Positions 57,101 through 64,000 of a stretch of DNA of 64,000 bases are shown piece by piece. Source of the stretch: Micromonospora sp. C95 (GTDB lineage Bacteria; Actinomycetota; Actinomycetes; Mycobacteriales; Micromonosporaceae). Position 1 is the stretch's first letter. Each line of letters starts with the position of its first letter. Below the pieces are notes generated by a model. It worked only from the letters and a program-made list of their open reading frames with translations, ran no database searches and had not been told where the DNA came from. The stretch covers positions 186,001 through 250,000 of the forward strand of contig NZ_JAGPXT010000004.1 of NCBI RefSeq assembly GCF_018070465.1. Reading direction: 5' to 3'. A program made the position numbers and the translations under genes.

Positions 57101-58205
57101 CGCCGTGCGGGGCGAAGACCCGGTGCTGCTCGGCGACGCTGAGCCGGGCGTACAGGGGCAGGATCTCGGTGCCGAGCAGCGACCGCTTGTTCTGCACCAG
57201 CTTGCCCAGCGCCTCGGCGGTGTCCCGGATCTCCCGCTCACCGCTGAGGAAGACCAGGATGTCGCCCGGTCCCTCGGCGGCCAGCTCCTCGACGGCGTCA
57301 CCGATGGCCTGGATCTGGTCGCGGACGTTCTCCTCGTCGGCGTCCTCCTCGTCGCCTTCGGCGACCTCGACAAGTGGCCGGTAGCGCACCTCGACCGGAT
57401 AGGTCCGGCCCGAGACCTCCACCACCGGTGCCGGCTCGCCGTCGGGATGCTCGGCGGTCGGCGGCCCGGCGAAGTGCCGCGCGAACCGGTCGGTCTCGAT
57501 TGTCGCCGAGGTGATGATCACCTTGAGGTCGGGCCGGCGCGGCAGCAGCTGCCTGAGGTACCCGAGAATGAAGTCGATGTTGAGGCTGCGCTCGTGCGCC
57601 TCGTCGATGATCAACGTGTCGTACTGGCGCAGCATCCGGTCGGTCTGCAACTCGGCCAGCAGGATGCCGTCGGTCATCAGCTTGACCAGGCTGTTCTCGC
57701 CCACCTGATCGGTGAAGCGCACCTTGTAGCCGACCACGTCACCGAGTTCGGTCCCCAACTCCTCGGCGATCCGGTCGGCCACCGTACGCGCGGCCAGCCG
57801 CCGGGGCTGGGTGTGGCCGATCAGGCCGTGCACCCCGCGCCCCAGCTCCAGGCAGATCTTCGGCAGCTGGGTGGTCTTCCCCGAGCCGGTCTCGCCCGCC
57901 ACGATCACCACCTGGTGGTCGCGGATGGCGGTGGCGATGTCGTCCTTGCGTTCGCTGACCGGCAAACTGGCCGGGTAGGTGACCGTCGGCACCGCGGCCT
58001 TCCGCCGCTCCAGCCGGCCCTCCGCCGCAACCATCTCGGCGACGATCTCCGCCAGCACCGACTCGCGGCGCTGCGGGTCGCGTAGCTTCCGCAGCCCGTC
58101 GAGCCGACGGCGCAGGTGACGCTGGTCGCGGAACATCAGCGGGGACAGGCGACGCTGCAACTCGCGGACGGGATCGGTCGCGGCGGGTGAGGCTGGATTC
58201 TGCAT
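54147..58205 (-). CDS. hrpA: ATP-dependent RNA helicase HrpA
   Basis: HrpA (1352 aa) is a DEAH-box RNA helicase acting on stalled ribosomes and structured RNA in E. coli. Walker A is GETGSGKT (residues 104-111), DEAH lies at 201-204, and the later motif VGYKVRFTD, SATIETDRFARHF, and TNVAETSLTVPGIKYVVDPG complete the helicase core. The C-terminal 500 residues match the HrpA-specific region (AEHWxxTRRLLRL-like, PQQLVxxxx) with a basic end. An acidic insert (EVAEGDEEDADEENVRD) sits near residue 285. It overlaps no gene; the 3' end is 39 bp from the type B palindrome. Length is normal for HrpA (about 1300). Confidence 0.96.
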   Translation of the reverse strand: MQNPASPAATDPVRELQRRLSPLMFRDQRHLRRRLDGLRKLRDPQRRESVLAEIVAEMVAAEGRLERRKAAVPTVTYPASLPVSERKDDIATAIRDHQVVIVAGETGSGKTTQLPKICLELGRGVHGLIGHTQPRRLAARTVADRIAEELGTELGDVVGYKVRFTDQVGENSLVKLMTDGILLAELQTDRMLRQYDTLIIDEAHERSLNIDFILGYLRQLLPRRPDLKVIITSATIETDRFARHFAGPPTAEHPDGEPAPVVEVSGRTYPVEVRYRPLVEVAEGDEEDADEENVRDQIQAIGDAVEELAAEGPGDILVFLSGEREIRDTAEALGKLVQNKRSLLGTEILPLYARLSVAEQHRVFAPHGGRRVVLATNVAETSLTVPGIKYVVDPGTARISRYSQRLKVQRLPIEPISQASANQRKGRCGRTSDGICVRLYDEQDFGSRPEFTDPEILRTNLASVILQMTAIGLGDIAAFPFIDPPDRRNITDGVNLLHELGAIDPTETEPTRRLTSLGRRLAQLPVDPRLARMVLEGERNGCATEVMVIAAALSIQDPRERPAEKQAQADQAHARFADKESDFVAYLNLWRYLREQQRALSSSAFRRMCRAEYLNYLRVREWQDIVSQLRQVLRTPDDRNRGRGRRGGADDAPDGGGRRQGGADLPEEIDTPKVHQSLLPGLLSHVGLKDAQKHEYLGARGAKFALFPGSALFRKPPRWVMAAELVETSRLWGRVNGRIEPEWVEPLAQHLVKRSYSEPHWEKKQAAVMAYEKVTLFGVPLVTSRKVNFGRIDPTLSRELFIRHALVEGDWSTHHQFWRDNQRLLTEIEELENRARRRDILVDDETIFQFYDERIPADVVSGRHFDSWWKTTRRERPDLLTFTRELLVNAGRGGLDEADYPDEWRAEGVALPLTYTFDPGTATDGVTVDIPLPLLNQVPAESFDWQVPGLREELVVALIRSLPKPVRRNFVPVPDYARAALAAITPGEEPLLDALTRQLRRMTGVTVPRDAWDLGRLPPHLRVTFRVLGDDDKPVAEGKDLPALQRQLKAEVRQVVAAAAPEVARTGLTGWVIGTLPRTIEQVRAGYAVTAYPALVDEGATVGVKVFDSPGEQEAAHWAGTRRLLRLTVPSPAKFLQGRLTNEAKLALSRNPHGGVQALIEDAAGAAIDKLIADAGGPAWDEAGFVALRERVRAELVDTVLAVMDRVRAVLASAYAVQQRLGATRNLAVVAALADIRNQLTGLVHAGFITEAGYARLPDLLRYLTAIERRLDRLPGNPARDKQQQDRVTVVQREYDDLLAALPPARRSSEQVRQIRWMIEELRVSIFAQALGTPHPVSEQRIYRAMDTAETL

Positions 58206-58558
58206 GTCGTGGCCAAGGATAGGCAGCCGGCTGCCGGTCCGCCTCCTGGTTACCCGGGCCGTGCGCGGCGTGCTCGGGTCGGCTGACCCTGGCGCCTCCC
58301 TTCCTCTGCTGCACCCAGCCTCGCTCTACCGGGTCTCGCGCTGCTTCACCCGGCTTGCTCTGCTTCACCCGGCTTGCTCTGCTTCACCCGGCTTGCTCTG
58401 CTTCACCGGGCGCAACGGCTGCGGCCGGTAGTTGATGCGTGGGTTGAAGCAGAACGGTAGGCGCGTACGCCTGCGGACGATGTCGCGCAGCGCGTGCCAC
58501 GGTCGATGGGGAGGTCTATCGTTGGGCGCCGGGCTGGGAGCGGGACACGGGGACGCCG
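58206..58558. other. 353-bp divergent region between hrpA and the deaminase-like gene
   Basis: I see no gene here. It must hold the hrpA promoter and that of the gene at 58559. It also holds the tandem 19-bp repeats (58351-58407) and the type D half-element 58437-58453, which shares a 17-nt exact match with 41427-41443. Confidence 0.6.
58351..58453. repeat. Three 19-bp tandem repeats plus type D palindrome arm
   Basis: CGGCTTGCTCTGCTTCACC occurs three times in tandem: 58351-58369, 58370-58388 and 58389-58407. A degenerate fourth unit lies just before. The reverse-complement arm GCGTGGGTTGAAGCAGA (58437-58453) can pair with any of them through TCTGCTTCA. The unit shares TTGCTCTGCTTCA with the arm at 41417-41437. 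It looks like a type D palindrome whose left arm was amplified. Confidence 0.8.
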
Positions 58559-58939
58559 ATGATGATGCGGGACACCGATCGGGCGCTGGTGCAGGCAGCC
58601 AGCGCGGTGGCGAAGCTGCGTTGCCGCAGCGCCACGCACACCCTGGCCACGGCGGCCCGTACCGCCGACGGTCGGGTGATCTCCGCGGTCAACGTGGTGC
58701 ACGCCACGGGAGGAGCCTGCCCCGAGACGGTCGCGCTCGGCACCGCCGCCACCCAGGGTGTGGCAGAACTGGAGACAATCGTCACCGTAGGCGACCGCGG
58801 CCGTTCCCTGGTCACTCCCTGCGACCCCTGCCGCCAACTCCTGGCCGACCGCTTTCCGGCCTTACGCGTCATCGTCGGCCCCCTTGAGGACCCGAAGGTC
58901 GTGCCCGTCACCACCCTGACCCCCTGCACCCCCCACTGA
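58559..58939 (+). CDS. Cytidine deaminase-like protein, close to blasticidin-S deaminase
   Basis: A 126-aa zinc deaminase. The catalytic motif is C54-P-E56 in TGGACPETVALGTAA, and the other zinc cysteines are C88 and C91 in TPCDPCRQLL. These positions equal those I recall for the Aspergillus blasticidin-S deaminase BSD (C54, E56, C88, C91), and the surrounding NVxHxTGGxC and IVTVG segments are also similar. Free cytidine deaminases normally carry a C-A-E motif with NVENASYG before it. BSD residues Tyr126 and Trp128 near the C-terminus lie beyond this shorter end. It may inactivate a nucleoside antibiotic or deaminate a related nucleoside. GGGGA before ATG 58559 fixes the start. Confidence 0.75.
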   Translation: MMMRDTDRALVQAASAVAKLRCRSATHTLATAARTADGRVISAVNVVHATGGACPETVALGTAATQGVAELETIVTVGDRGRSLVTPCDPCRQLLADRFPALRVIVGPLEDPKVVPVTTLTPCTPH

Positions 58940-58984
58940 CCTGCCCTGCCCTGCCCGGCTCGTCACCGTTGATCCACGGCGTGT

Positions 58985-59044
58985 GCAACTTCGGGGAAAC
59001 TGTCCCCTCGACCCGAGCTGAGGCTGCAGTTTCCCCGAAGTTGC
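58985..59044. repeat. Intergenic palindrome, type A (copy 4)
   Basis: The arms 58985-59009 and 59020-59044 are 25 bp each with a 10-nt loop and three mismatches. The outer half GCAACTTCGGGGAAACTG matches on both sides. It lies between the convergent deaminase-like gene (stop 58939) and the DUF559 gene (stop 59080), so here it could also end transcription. Confidence 0.85.
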
Positions 59045-59079
59045 CGTCTGTGCTTGTGGCGCGTTCGGGTGGGCGGGGG

Positions 59080-59973
59080 TCAGCGGGTGCGGGTGTGGAG
59101 GGCTTGGCGGAGTTCGGTGAGGAAGCCGTCGAAGTCGTCGCGGAGGCGTTGGGCGGTCACGTGCAGCACGATCCAGTCCTCGCCGAGCAGGCGGTTGAGG
59201 CGGCGCCGGTCGCGGTGGAGTTGCTGCGGGTCGTCGTGCCAGAGCCCGTCGTACTCGACCGCGATCTTGAGTTCCGGCCAGGCGAGGTCGACCCGGGCGA
59301 TGAACCTGCCGTCGCGCTCCACCACGAACTGGGTGATCGGCCGGGGAAGACCGGCCAACACGATCCGCACCCGTAGCCGCGACTCCTGAGCCGACTCCGC
59401 GCCCGGGTCGGCCAACTGGGCCACCCGAAGCATGCGTCTCCAGCCCCGGGTGCCGCGACGGCGGTCCGCCATCTCCCGCAGCTGGTCGGCGCGCACAAGT
59501 CGTTGGCCGAGGAGCCGGTCCACCATGACCACGGCCTCCTCGACGCCGAGCCATTGAGCCAGATCCCAGCAGGTCCGCAGCGGTGTGGTGACCGGCATGC
59601 CGGCATGCGACTGCACATCGGCCTCGGCGACCTCGCCCGTGTGCACCACGAGACCGGCGACCGGCCCGAAGCGAAGCCCGGTGGGCACGAGGATGTCGAG
59701 CGGTTCGGCGTCCCCGATGAACCCGGCACCGAACAGTGCGGCGGCGCTTCGTCCGGCGATCACCGCACCCGGTGGCATGACCCACCTCGCCGCGGCCACG
59801 CACCGGGTGCGGTGCGAGACCGTGAGCTGGGCGTCGGCGTACACGTCCCGGAAGATCGGCCGCCACGCTCTGCTGCGCAGCTCGCCTCGGGTCAGCAGCC
59901 CTCGCGCCACGGCGCGGGAACCACGGAAGACACGCCCGCGCAGTTGCGGGGGACGCCGAGCGGAAATCGCCAT
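59080..59973 (-). CDS. DUF559 nuclease-like protein
   Basis: A 297-aa protein with an N-terminal AbiEi-like region: RAVARGLLTRGELRSRAWRPIFRDVYADAQLTVSHRTRCVAAARWVMPPGAVIAGRSAAALFGAGF. The C-terminal DUF559 domain shows RVDLAWPELKIAVEYDGLWHDDPQQLHRDRRRLNRLLGEDWIVLHVT, an endonuclease fold related to Vsr with the E-Y-D-G and H motif. The family is common in actinobacteria, but its biological role is not known. ATG 59973 (MAISARRPPQ) is the shortest plausible start; a start at 59985 or, through the minisatellite, 60288 is also open. Its 3' end faces the deaminase-like gene. Confidence 0.75.
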   Translation of the reverse strand: MAISARRPPQLRGRVFRGSRAVARGLLTRGELRSRAWRPIFRDVYADAQLTVSHRTRCVAAARWVMPPGAVIAGRSAAALFGAGFIGDAEPLDILVPTGLRFGPVAGLVVHTGEVAEADVQSHAGMPVTTPLRTCWDLAQWLGVEEAVVMVDRLLGQRLVRADQLREMADRRRGTRGWRRMLRVAQLADPGAESAQESRLRVRIVLAGLPRPITQFVVERDGRFIARVDLAWPELKIAVEYDGLWHDDPQQLHRDRRRLNRLLGEDWIVLHVTAQRLRDDFDGFLTELRQALHTRTR

Positions 59974-60337
59974 GGCATCCACCATGGACGACCATGAGCC
60001 CCCACCGACACCCCTGTGGATAACCCTCGCCGCCGCCGCGCCGCCGCGCCGCCGCCTGCCCCGCCTGCATTGCGGGCCTCGCGCACGCCCCCGTGTCCGT
60101 GCGCTCCCGCGCCCGTGCGCTCCCCGCGCCGCCGCCTGCCCCGCCTGCATTGCGGGCCTCGCGCACCCCCCCCCGTGTCCGTGCGCTCCCGCGCCCGTGC
60201 GCTCCCCGCGCCGCCGCCTGCCCCGCCTGCATTGCGGGCCTCGCGCACCCCCCCCGTGTCCGTGCAATCCCCGCGCCCGTGCGCGCACCTGACCCCGGCC
60301 TCGCGCACCACCCTCACCGCCGAGGCCTACGACGGGG
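59974..60337. other. 364-bp gene-free region between the DUF559 gene and the hypothetical at 60338
   Basis: Most of this region is the minisatellite (60049-60300). The frame of the DUF559 gene stays open through it to 60288, which may be an artefact of C/G-rich repeats. Nothing else gene-like is seen. Confidence 0.6.
60049..60300. repeat. GC-rich minisatellite, three units of about 80 bp, with poly-C tracts
   Basis: Units begin with CCGCCGCCTGCC at 60049, 60129 and 60211 (spacings 80 and 82). Each continues CCGCCTGCATTGCGGGCC, TCGCGCAC, a poly-C run, GTGTCCGTGCG, and a short duplication of CGTGCGCTCCC. The poly-C runs differ: 5 in unit 1, 9 at 60166-60174, 8 at 60248-60255. Unit 3 ends GTGCAATCCCCGCG and a further GGCCTCGCGCA follows. 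Such a tract is prone to slippage. Confidence 0.85.
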
Positions 60338-60982
60338 TCAGGCGGCGGCGGACCAGATGGCGCGGAAGGCGGCGGCTTCGCCGGCGAGCCAGCTTTCGAT
60401 TTCGTCGGTCCGGGCGTTGTCGGGCATCCGGTGGGTGCTGCCCCGGCGCACGTCGACCAGGACCGGCTCGGCGTGGGGAAGGACGGCGTCCATGTGGCGG
60501 GCGGTCAGGTGCAGTGCGGCAAGCGTCGCCTCCTCGCTGGGCGGGTGCTCGTCGAAGTGCAGGCGTACCGCCTCGACGCGGCCGTCGGCGTACCGGATGC
60601 CGAAGTGTGGGTTGATCTTGATGGGCAGGTCGCCGAGCATGGCCAGCGCGTCGCGGGTCTGGGCCAGGTCGACCTCCGCGGGCTCGCCGAGGGAGTGCAG
60701 CCAGGCCGTCGCGCCGGGCACGAGCGACTGGTAGAGCGGGCGCCAGCGGGGCTTGACCACGTCGACCACCTGCGCCAGGTGGGTGCCGCCGGTGTGGAAG
60801 GCGATGTCGGCCTTGAGGGCCTTGACGAACTGGCCGTGCGGGTTGAACCCGGAGCGGCTGGCCCGCTGCCGGCGCAGGCCGCCGACGAAGCTGGCCTTGG
60901 TCGGGCCGGTGCGGTCGACGTACCGGGTGAAACCGAGGAGGGTGGCGTACGGCGTGAGAGGGGCGGAGATGGGCGCGGTCAC
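60338..60982 (-). CDS. Hypothetical protein, 214 aa, behind an operator-like palindrome
   Basis: I do not recognise this protein. It has GFTRYVDRTGPTKASFVGGLRRQRASRSGFNPHGQFVKALKADIAFHTGGTHLAQVVDVVKPRWRPLYQSLVPG, then LPIKINPHFGIRYADGRVEAVRLHFDE and a C-terminal IESWLAGEAAAFRAIWSAAA. No signal peptide or membrane segment is visible; the composition is soluble alpha/beta. GTG 60982 is preferred because GGAGG lies six bases upstream, over the ATG at 60988 that sits directly on it. The 5' region has a -10-like TAGAAT (61026-61021, minus) inside a palindrome (61007-61030), so it is probably tightly regulated. Function unknown. Confidence 0.6.
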   Translation of the reverse strand: MTAPISAPLTPYATLLGFTRYVDRTGPTKASFVGGLRRQRASRSGFNPHGQFVKALKADIAFHTGGTHLAQVVDVVKPRWRPLYQSLVPGATAWLHSLGEPAEVDLAQTRDALAMLGDLPIKINPHFGIRYADGRVEAVRLHFDEHPPSEEATLAALHLTARHMDAVLPHAEPVLVDVRRGSTHRMPDNARTDEIESWLAGEAAAFRAIWSAAA

Positions 60983-61006
60983 GAGCATCCTCCCAGGTCA
61001 GGAACT

Positions 61007-61030
61007 CGATTAGTACATACATTCTAATCG
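61007..61030. promoter_or_regulatory. Operator-like palindrome CGATTAG-N10-CTAATCG
   Basis: CGATTAG (61007-61013) and CTAATCG (61024-61030) form a perfect 7-bp inverted repeat with a 10-nt spacer in an A+T-rich island. On the minus strand TAGAAT within it matches the -10 consensus TANNNT, so the palindrome overlaps the likely promoter of the gene starting at 60982. It fits the site of a dimeric repressor. Confidence 0.65.
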
Positions 61031-61208
61031 ACGACCCTGACATCGCCCAGGGCAGATAAGGGGCCAACCGGGTGGATCGGCGACCGGATTTTCCGGGCCG
61101 CCGCAGGGGCGGCTCCGGCCTGTGACCGAACCGCCCGTGGCAAGGGACAACGCGCTAGCTGATCTTCAACTAGAGTCCTTGGCTCCATCGTCCTTCTCCG
61201 GAGCACAC

Positions 61209-62840
61209 ATGACATCCCTCACGGCCCGTTGGTCCCGCCTCGCCGTCGGCGCGGCAGTGCTGGCGACGACCGCGCTCTTCGCCCCCGCCAGCACCGCGCA
61301 CGCCGCGGAAACCCAGCCCGACCTCTTCGTCGAGTTCACCCGCGAGCCGGTCGCCGAGATCAACGATCTCGGCACCACCATCGGCATGTACGTCTACAAC
61401 CACGGTACGGGCGACGCGACCGGAGTGACCGTCACCTTCGACCTGGGCGACCTCTCCGACAGAGTCGCCGCGACCGTGCCGGACCGGCTGCGGGACACCT
61501 GCGAAATCGATGGCGACAACGTCACCTGCGCCGTCGGCGCGCTCAACGTCGGCCAGGTCAGCACCATCCGCCCGCTCACGCTGACCAGCCGCCAGGGCGC
61601 CACGCCGGGCGACGCTGGCTCGGTCACCGTGACGATCGCGGGCGCGGAGGACGACGCCAACCCCGACGACAACACCACGACGTTCCCGGTGACGGTCGTC
61701 GGCTCCGGGCCCGATCTGGTGGCCGCCGCCCAGGACGTCAACGACAAGTCGAGTCGGCTCGGCGCCGGGGACATCGCCCCGCTGTACACCGGTGTGCTCA
61801 ACGAGGGCGACAGCCCCGCCACCGACTTCACGATCGACATCAACCTGCCCGGCGGCACCACGTTCGTCGAGCGCTACGACGGCTGCACCTACACGGACTA
61901 CTACCCGAACGACATCGGGCTGCCGTACGTGTACGGGCCGAGCGCGGTCACCTGCGTGGTGCCACTGACCCTGGAGCCGGGCGAGGGCCTGCTGCTGTTC
62001 GACGACGAGACCGGGGAATCGCTGTTCAACCTGACCTTCGGTCGTAACCTGCCCGGCCCCTCCGAGCGCTACGGCGCGTTCAGCGTCGCCCTGGCCGGTG
62101 AGGCGCGGGCGGCGAAGAAGGTCGCCAGCAGCAAGGGCAGCGGCCCGTCCTTCGCCGATGCCGTCCGCGCCCTGCACGACAAGGCCGCGCGTGCTGGTGC
62201 CGCCCGGCAGGCCGTCGTGGAACGCGAGCTCGACGAGTCGGACAACTACGCGGACTTCCGGCTCTGGAGCAAGGAGAACCACCTCGACGTTGCCGTCACC
62301 GCCCCCGCCGTCAAGGGCAAGGTCGGCCAGACCGTCGACCTCACCTACGAGGTCGTCAACAACGGCCCGTCGGACGGCAGCGGCCCCGGCGTGTCGATCA
62401 CCGCGCCGAGCGGCACGGTGCTGCTGCCCGCCGAGTGGTGCCACACCGAGGGCGGTCAGGGCGGGACGCTGCCCGAGTCGGAGAAGCTGCGCTGCAACTT
62501 CGAGAGCGAGTTCCCGAGCGTCGCGTCCGGCTACGGCCGGATCGAGGCCACCGTTCGGATCAAGATCAAGTCGACGCCGGGTACCGACGGCACGATCGTG
62601 GTCGACGGTGGCAGGTCGATCACCGAGTCCAACCCGGAGAACAACACCGCCCGCATCGTCATCGACACCGGCGACGGCGGTTCCGGTGGTGGCGACGGTG
62701 AAGCCGGTGGGGGCCTGCCGGTGACCGGCGCCCCGGCCGCTGCCCTCGCCGGTGTCGGTGCCGCCGTGCTCGCGCTCGGCGGGGTGCTGTTCGTCATGTT
62801 CCGGCGCCGTCGGGTGGCGTTCCAGACGCCCGGCGACTGA
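61209..62840 (+). CDS. Sortase-anchored surface protein with CARDB/DUF11-like domains
   Basis: A 543-aa exported protein. The signal peptide (SLTARWSRLAVGAAVLATTALFAPASTAHAA) is followed by beta-rich domains: DLFVEFTREPVAEINDLGTTIGMYVYNHGTG (residues 38-135), DLVAAAQDVNDKSSRLGAGDIAPLYTGVLN (170-300), and DVAVTAPAVKGKVGQTVDLTYEVVNNGPSDGSGP (375-480), all in the style of CARDB/DUF11 repeats. It ends LPVTG (residues 503-507), a hydrophobic segment and RRRR, the complete sortase sorting signal. A Gly/Asp linker (GDGGSGGGDGEAGGG) precedes it. So it should be covalently attached to the cell wall. No sortase gene is in the window. ATG 61209 is set by GGAG-CACAC. Confidence 0.88.
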   Translation: MTSLTARWSRLAVGAAVLATTALFAPASTAHAAETQPDLFVEFTREPVAEINDLGTTIGMYVYNHGTGDATGVTVTFDLGDLSDRVAATVPDRLRDTCEIDGDNVTCAVGALNVGQVSTIRPLTLTSRQGATPGDAGSVTVTIAGAEDDANPDDNTTTFPVTVVGSGPDLVAAAQDVNDKSSRLGAGDIAPLYTGVLNEGDSPATDFTIDINLPGGTTFVERYDGCTYTDYYPNDIGLPYVYGPSAVTCVVPLTLEPGEGLLLFDDETGESLFNLTFGRNLPGPSERYGAFSVALAGEARAAKKVASSKGSGPSFADAVRALHDKAARAGAARQAVVERELDESDNYADFRLWSKENHLDVAVTAPAVKGKVGQTVDLTYEVVNNGPSDGSGPGVSITAPSGTVLLPAEWCHTEGGQGGTLPESEKLRCNFESEFPSVASGYGRIEATVRIKIKSTPGTDGTIVVDGGRSITESNPENNTARIVIDTGDGGSGGGDGEAGGGLPVTGAPAAALAGVGAAVLALGGVLFVMFRRRRVAFQTPGD

Positions 62841-62851
62841 CCGCATTCGTT

Positions 62852-62897
62852 GACGCTGCGGGGGTGGGACCAGTTCCGGTTCCACCCCCGCAGCGTC
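62852..62897. terminator. Bidirectional terminator hairpin between the LPVTG gene and the DUF3516 gene
   Basis: 62852-62871 pairs with 62878-62897 over 20 bp with one G-U wobble and a 6-nt loop. It lies 11 bp past the LPVTG protein stop and 100 bp before the convergent stop at 62998. Confidence 0.85.
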
Positions 62898-62997
62898 GGA
62901 CGAGTTGACCCCGGCCGCTGTCCGCCGGCCCGCTGGCCCAGCCGACCGCTGCGGCCGTCGGTACTGTGGCCGGCGGGGCGGTTGCCCCGCGAGCCGG

Positions 62998-64000
62998 TCA
63001 GAGCTGGCCGACGTCGGTGATCCGCACGACGGCGGCGCCTGCCTCGTCGGAGGCGGCCAGGTCCACCTCGGCGCTGATGCCCCAGTCGTGGTCGCCCTCC
63101 GGGTCGTCCAGGATCTGCCGCACCGTCCAGCGCTCCCGACCCTGCTCGATCATCAGCAGCGCCGGGCCGCGGGCGTCCGGGCCGGTGCCGATCCCGTCGT
63201 ACGACTCGAAGTAGGGCTCCAGCGCGTCGGCCCAGGCGTCGGCGTGCCACCCGGAGTCGGCGTCCAGCTCGCCCAGCGCGTCCCACTGCCGTAGCGCCGC
63301 CAGCTCGACCCGCCGGAACAGGGCGTTGCGCACCAGCACCCGGAACGCCCGCGGGTTACGGGTCACCGCCGCCGGCCGGTCGTCCAGCGCGGCGGCCACC
63401 TCGGGCAGGTCGGTCGGGTTGCGCAGCCGCTCCCACTCGTCGATGAGACTGGAGTCGACCTGGCGGACCAGCTCGCCGAGCCACTCGATCAGGTCGACGA
63501 GTTCCTCGGTCTTGGCCTCCTCGGGCACCGTCTGCCGCAGCGTCTTGTACGCGTCGGCGAGATAGCGCAGCACCAGGCCCTCGGAGCGGGACAGCCCGTA
63601 GAACTGCACGTACTCGGTGAAGGTCATCGCCCGCTCGTACATGTCCCGCACCACGGACTTGGGAGAGAGCTGGTGGTCGGCCACCCAGGGGTGCCCCTGC
63701 CGGTACATCTCGTAGGCGTTCTCCAGCAGCTCCGCGAGGGGCTTGGGCCAGGTCACCTCGTCGAGCAGTTCGAGCCGGGCCTCGTACTCGATGCCCTCGG
63801 CCTTCATCGCGGCGACCGCCTCGCCACGGGCCTTGAACTGCTGGGCGGAGAGCACCTGACGCGGGTCGTCGAGGATCGACTCGATCACCGACAGCACATC
63901 CAGGGCGTACGACGGGGACTCGCCGTCCAGCAGCTCGATGGTGGCCAGCGCGAGGGGCGACAGCGGCTGGTTGAGGGCGAAGTCGAGTTGCAGGTCGACG
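62998..64000 (-). CDS. DUF3516 helicase, C-terminal part (5' end outside window)
   Basis: The gene reads leftward and its start is beyond the right edge; about 334 codons are visible. The translation includes LNQPLSPLALATIELLDGESPSYALDVLSVIESILDDPRQVLSAQQ, KAEGIEYEARLELLDEVTWPKPL, LIEWLGELVRQVDSSLIDEWERL, and a C-terminal GISAEVDLAASDEAGAAVVRITDVGQL. This matches the DUF3516 domain at the end of a DEAD/DEAH-box helicase, seen in mycobacteria and other actinobacteria. The helicase core is not visible. The role is unknown beyond RNA or DNA unwinding. Confidence 0.82.
   Translation of the reverse strand, partial: VDLQLDFALNQPLSPLALATIELLDGESPSYALDVLSVIESILDDPRQVLSAQQFKARGEAVAAMKAEGIEYEARLELLDEVTWPKPLAELLENAYEMYRQGHPWVADHQLSPKSVVRDMYERAMTFTEYVQFYGLSRSEGLVLRYLADAYKTLRQTVPEEAKTEELVDLIEWLGELVRQVDSSLIDEWERLRNPTDLPEVAAALDDRPAAVTRNPRAFRVLVRNALFRRVELAALRQWDALGELDADSGWHADAWADALEPYFESYDGIGTGPDARGPALLMIEQGRERWTVRQILDDPEGDHDWGISAEVDLAASDEAGAAVVRITDVGQL

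Noticed and set aside
58351..58407. Tandem repeats as a CRISPR-like array
   Set aside because: The 19-bp units are directly adjacent with no spacers, so they are not CRISPR.

Overview
The window is about 70% G+C (for example 42/60 at 9001-9060) and carries a strongly actinobacterial gene set: the GlgE glycogen pathway, Tex, HrpA, a DUF3516 helicase, a three-subunit succinate dehydrogenase, and frequent GTG starts. Style and gene content suggest Micromonospora or a close relative in the Micromonosporaceae; this is an inference from reading, not from a database search. No rRNA, tRNA, CRISPR array, phage or recognisable transposase gene was seen.

Layout. 1-6 kb: a TAXI-type binding lipoprotein (cut by the left edge), an unknown protein, YaaA, a polytopic membrane protein, an App1-type phosphatase and a small secreted protein made of two copies of one domain. 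6.2-16 kb: glycogen/alpha-glucan genes glgE-glgB (overlapping), glgA (probably the maltose-1-phosphate-forming GlgM type), glgC and pgm. Together they run from glucose-6-P through ADP-glucose and maltose-1-P to branched alpha-glucan. Between glgE and glgA lies a small nucleotidyltransferase cassette bracketed by inverted palindromic repeats. 16-23 kb: a secreted protein, a CapD/PglF-like nucleotide-sugar dehydratase, NAD kinase and a large secreted M14 carboxypeptidase.

23-39 kb: a Wzx/Wzy-type polysaccharide locus. It has rfbB, rfbA and rfbC (no rfbD seen), a CapE-CapF-CapG set for UDP-N-acetyl-L-fucosamine, a polyprenyl-phosphate HexNAc-1-P transferase, a WbuB-like GT4, a second GT4, a GT2, a flippase, a polymerase, a methyltransferase-like protein and an SDR protein. 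Its centre has lower G+C than the flanks (28/60 at 28501-28560). The gene content resembles that of the E. coli O26 O-antigen locus. 39.4-54 kb: metK, Tex, a dGTPase-like HD hydrolase, an MBL hydrolase, a class A beta-lactamase-like serine hydrolase, a zinc alcohol dehydrogenase, sdhCAB and a divergent LysR regulator with a clear T-N11-A palindrome.

54-64 kb: HrpA helicase, a small cytidine/blasticidin-S deaminase-like gene, a DUF559 nuclease-like protein, a GC-rich minisatellite with poly-C tracts, an unknown protein behind an operator-like palindrome, an LPVTG sortase-anchored surface protein and the C-terminal part of a DUF3516 helicase (cut by the right edge).

The structure least explained by genes is a set of dispersed intergenic palindromes of at least four sequence types: 10512-10578, 11548-11607, 41325-41380 and 58985-59044; 41417-41493 and 58351-58453; 6151-6201; 54037-54108. 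Several are not placed where a terminator would be expected, and some bracket small accessory genes.
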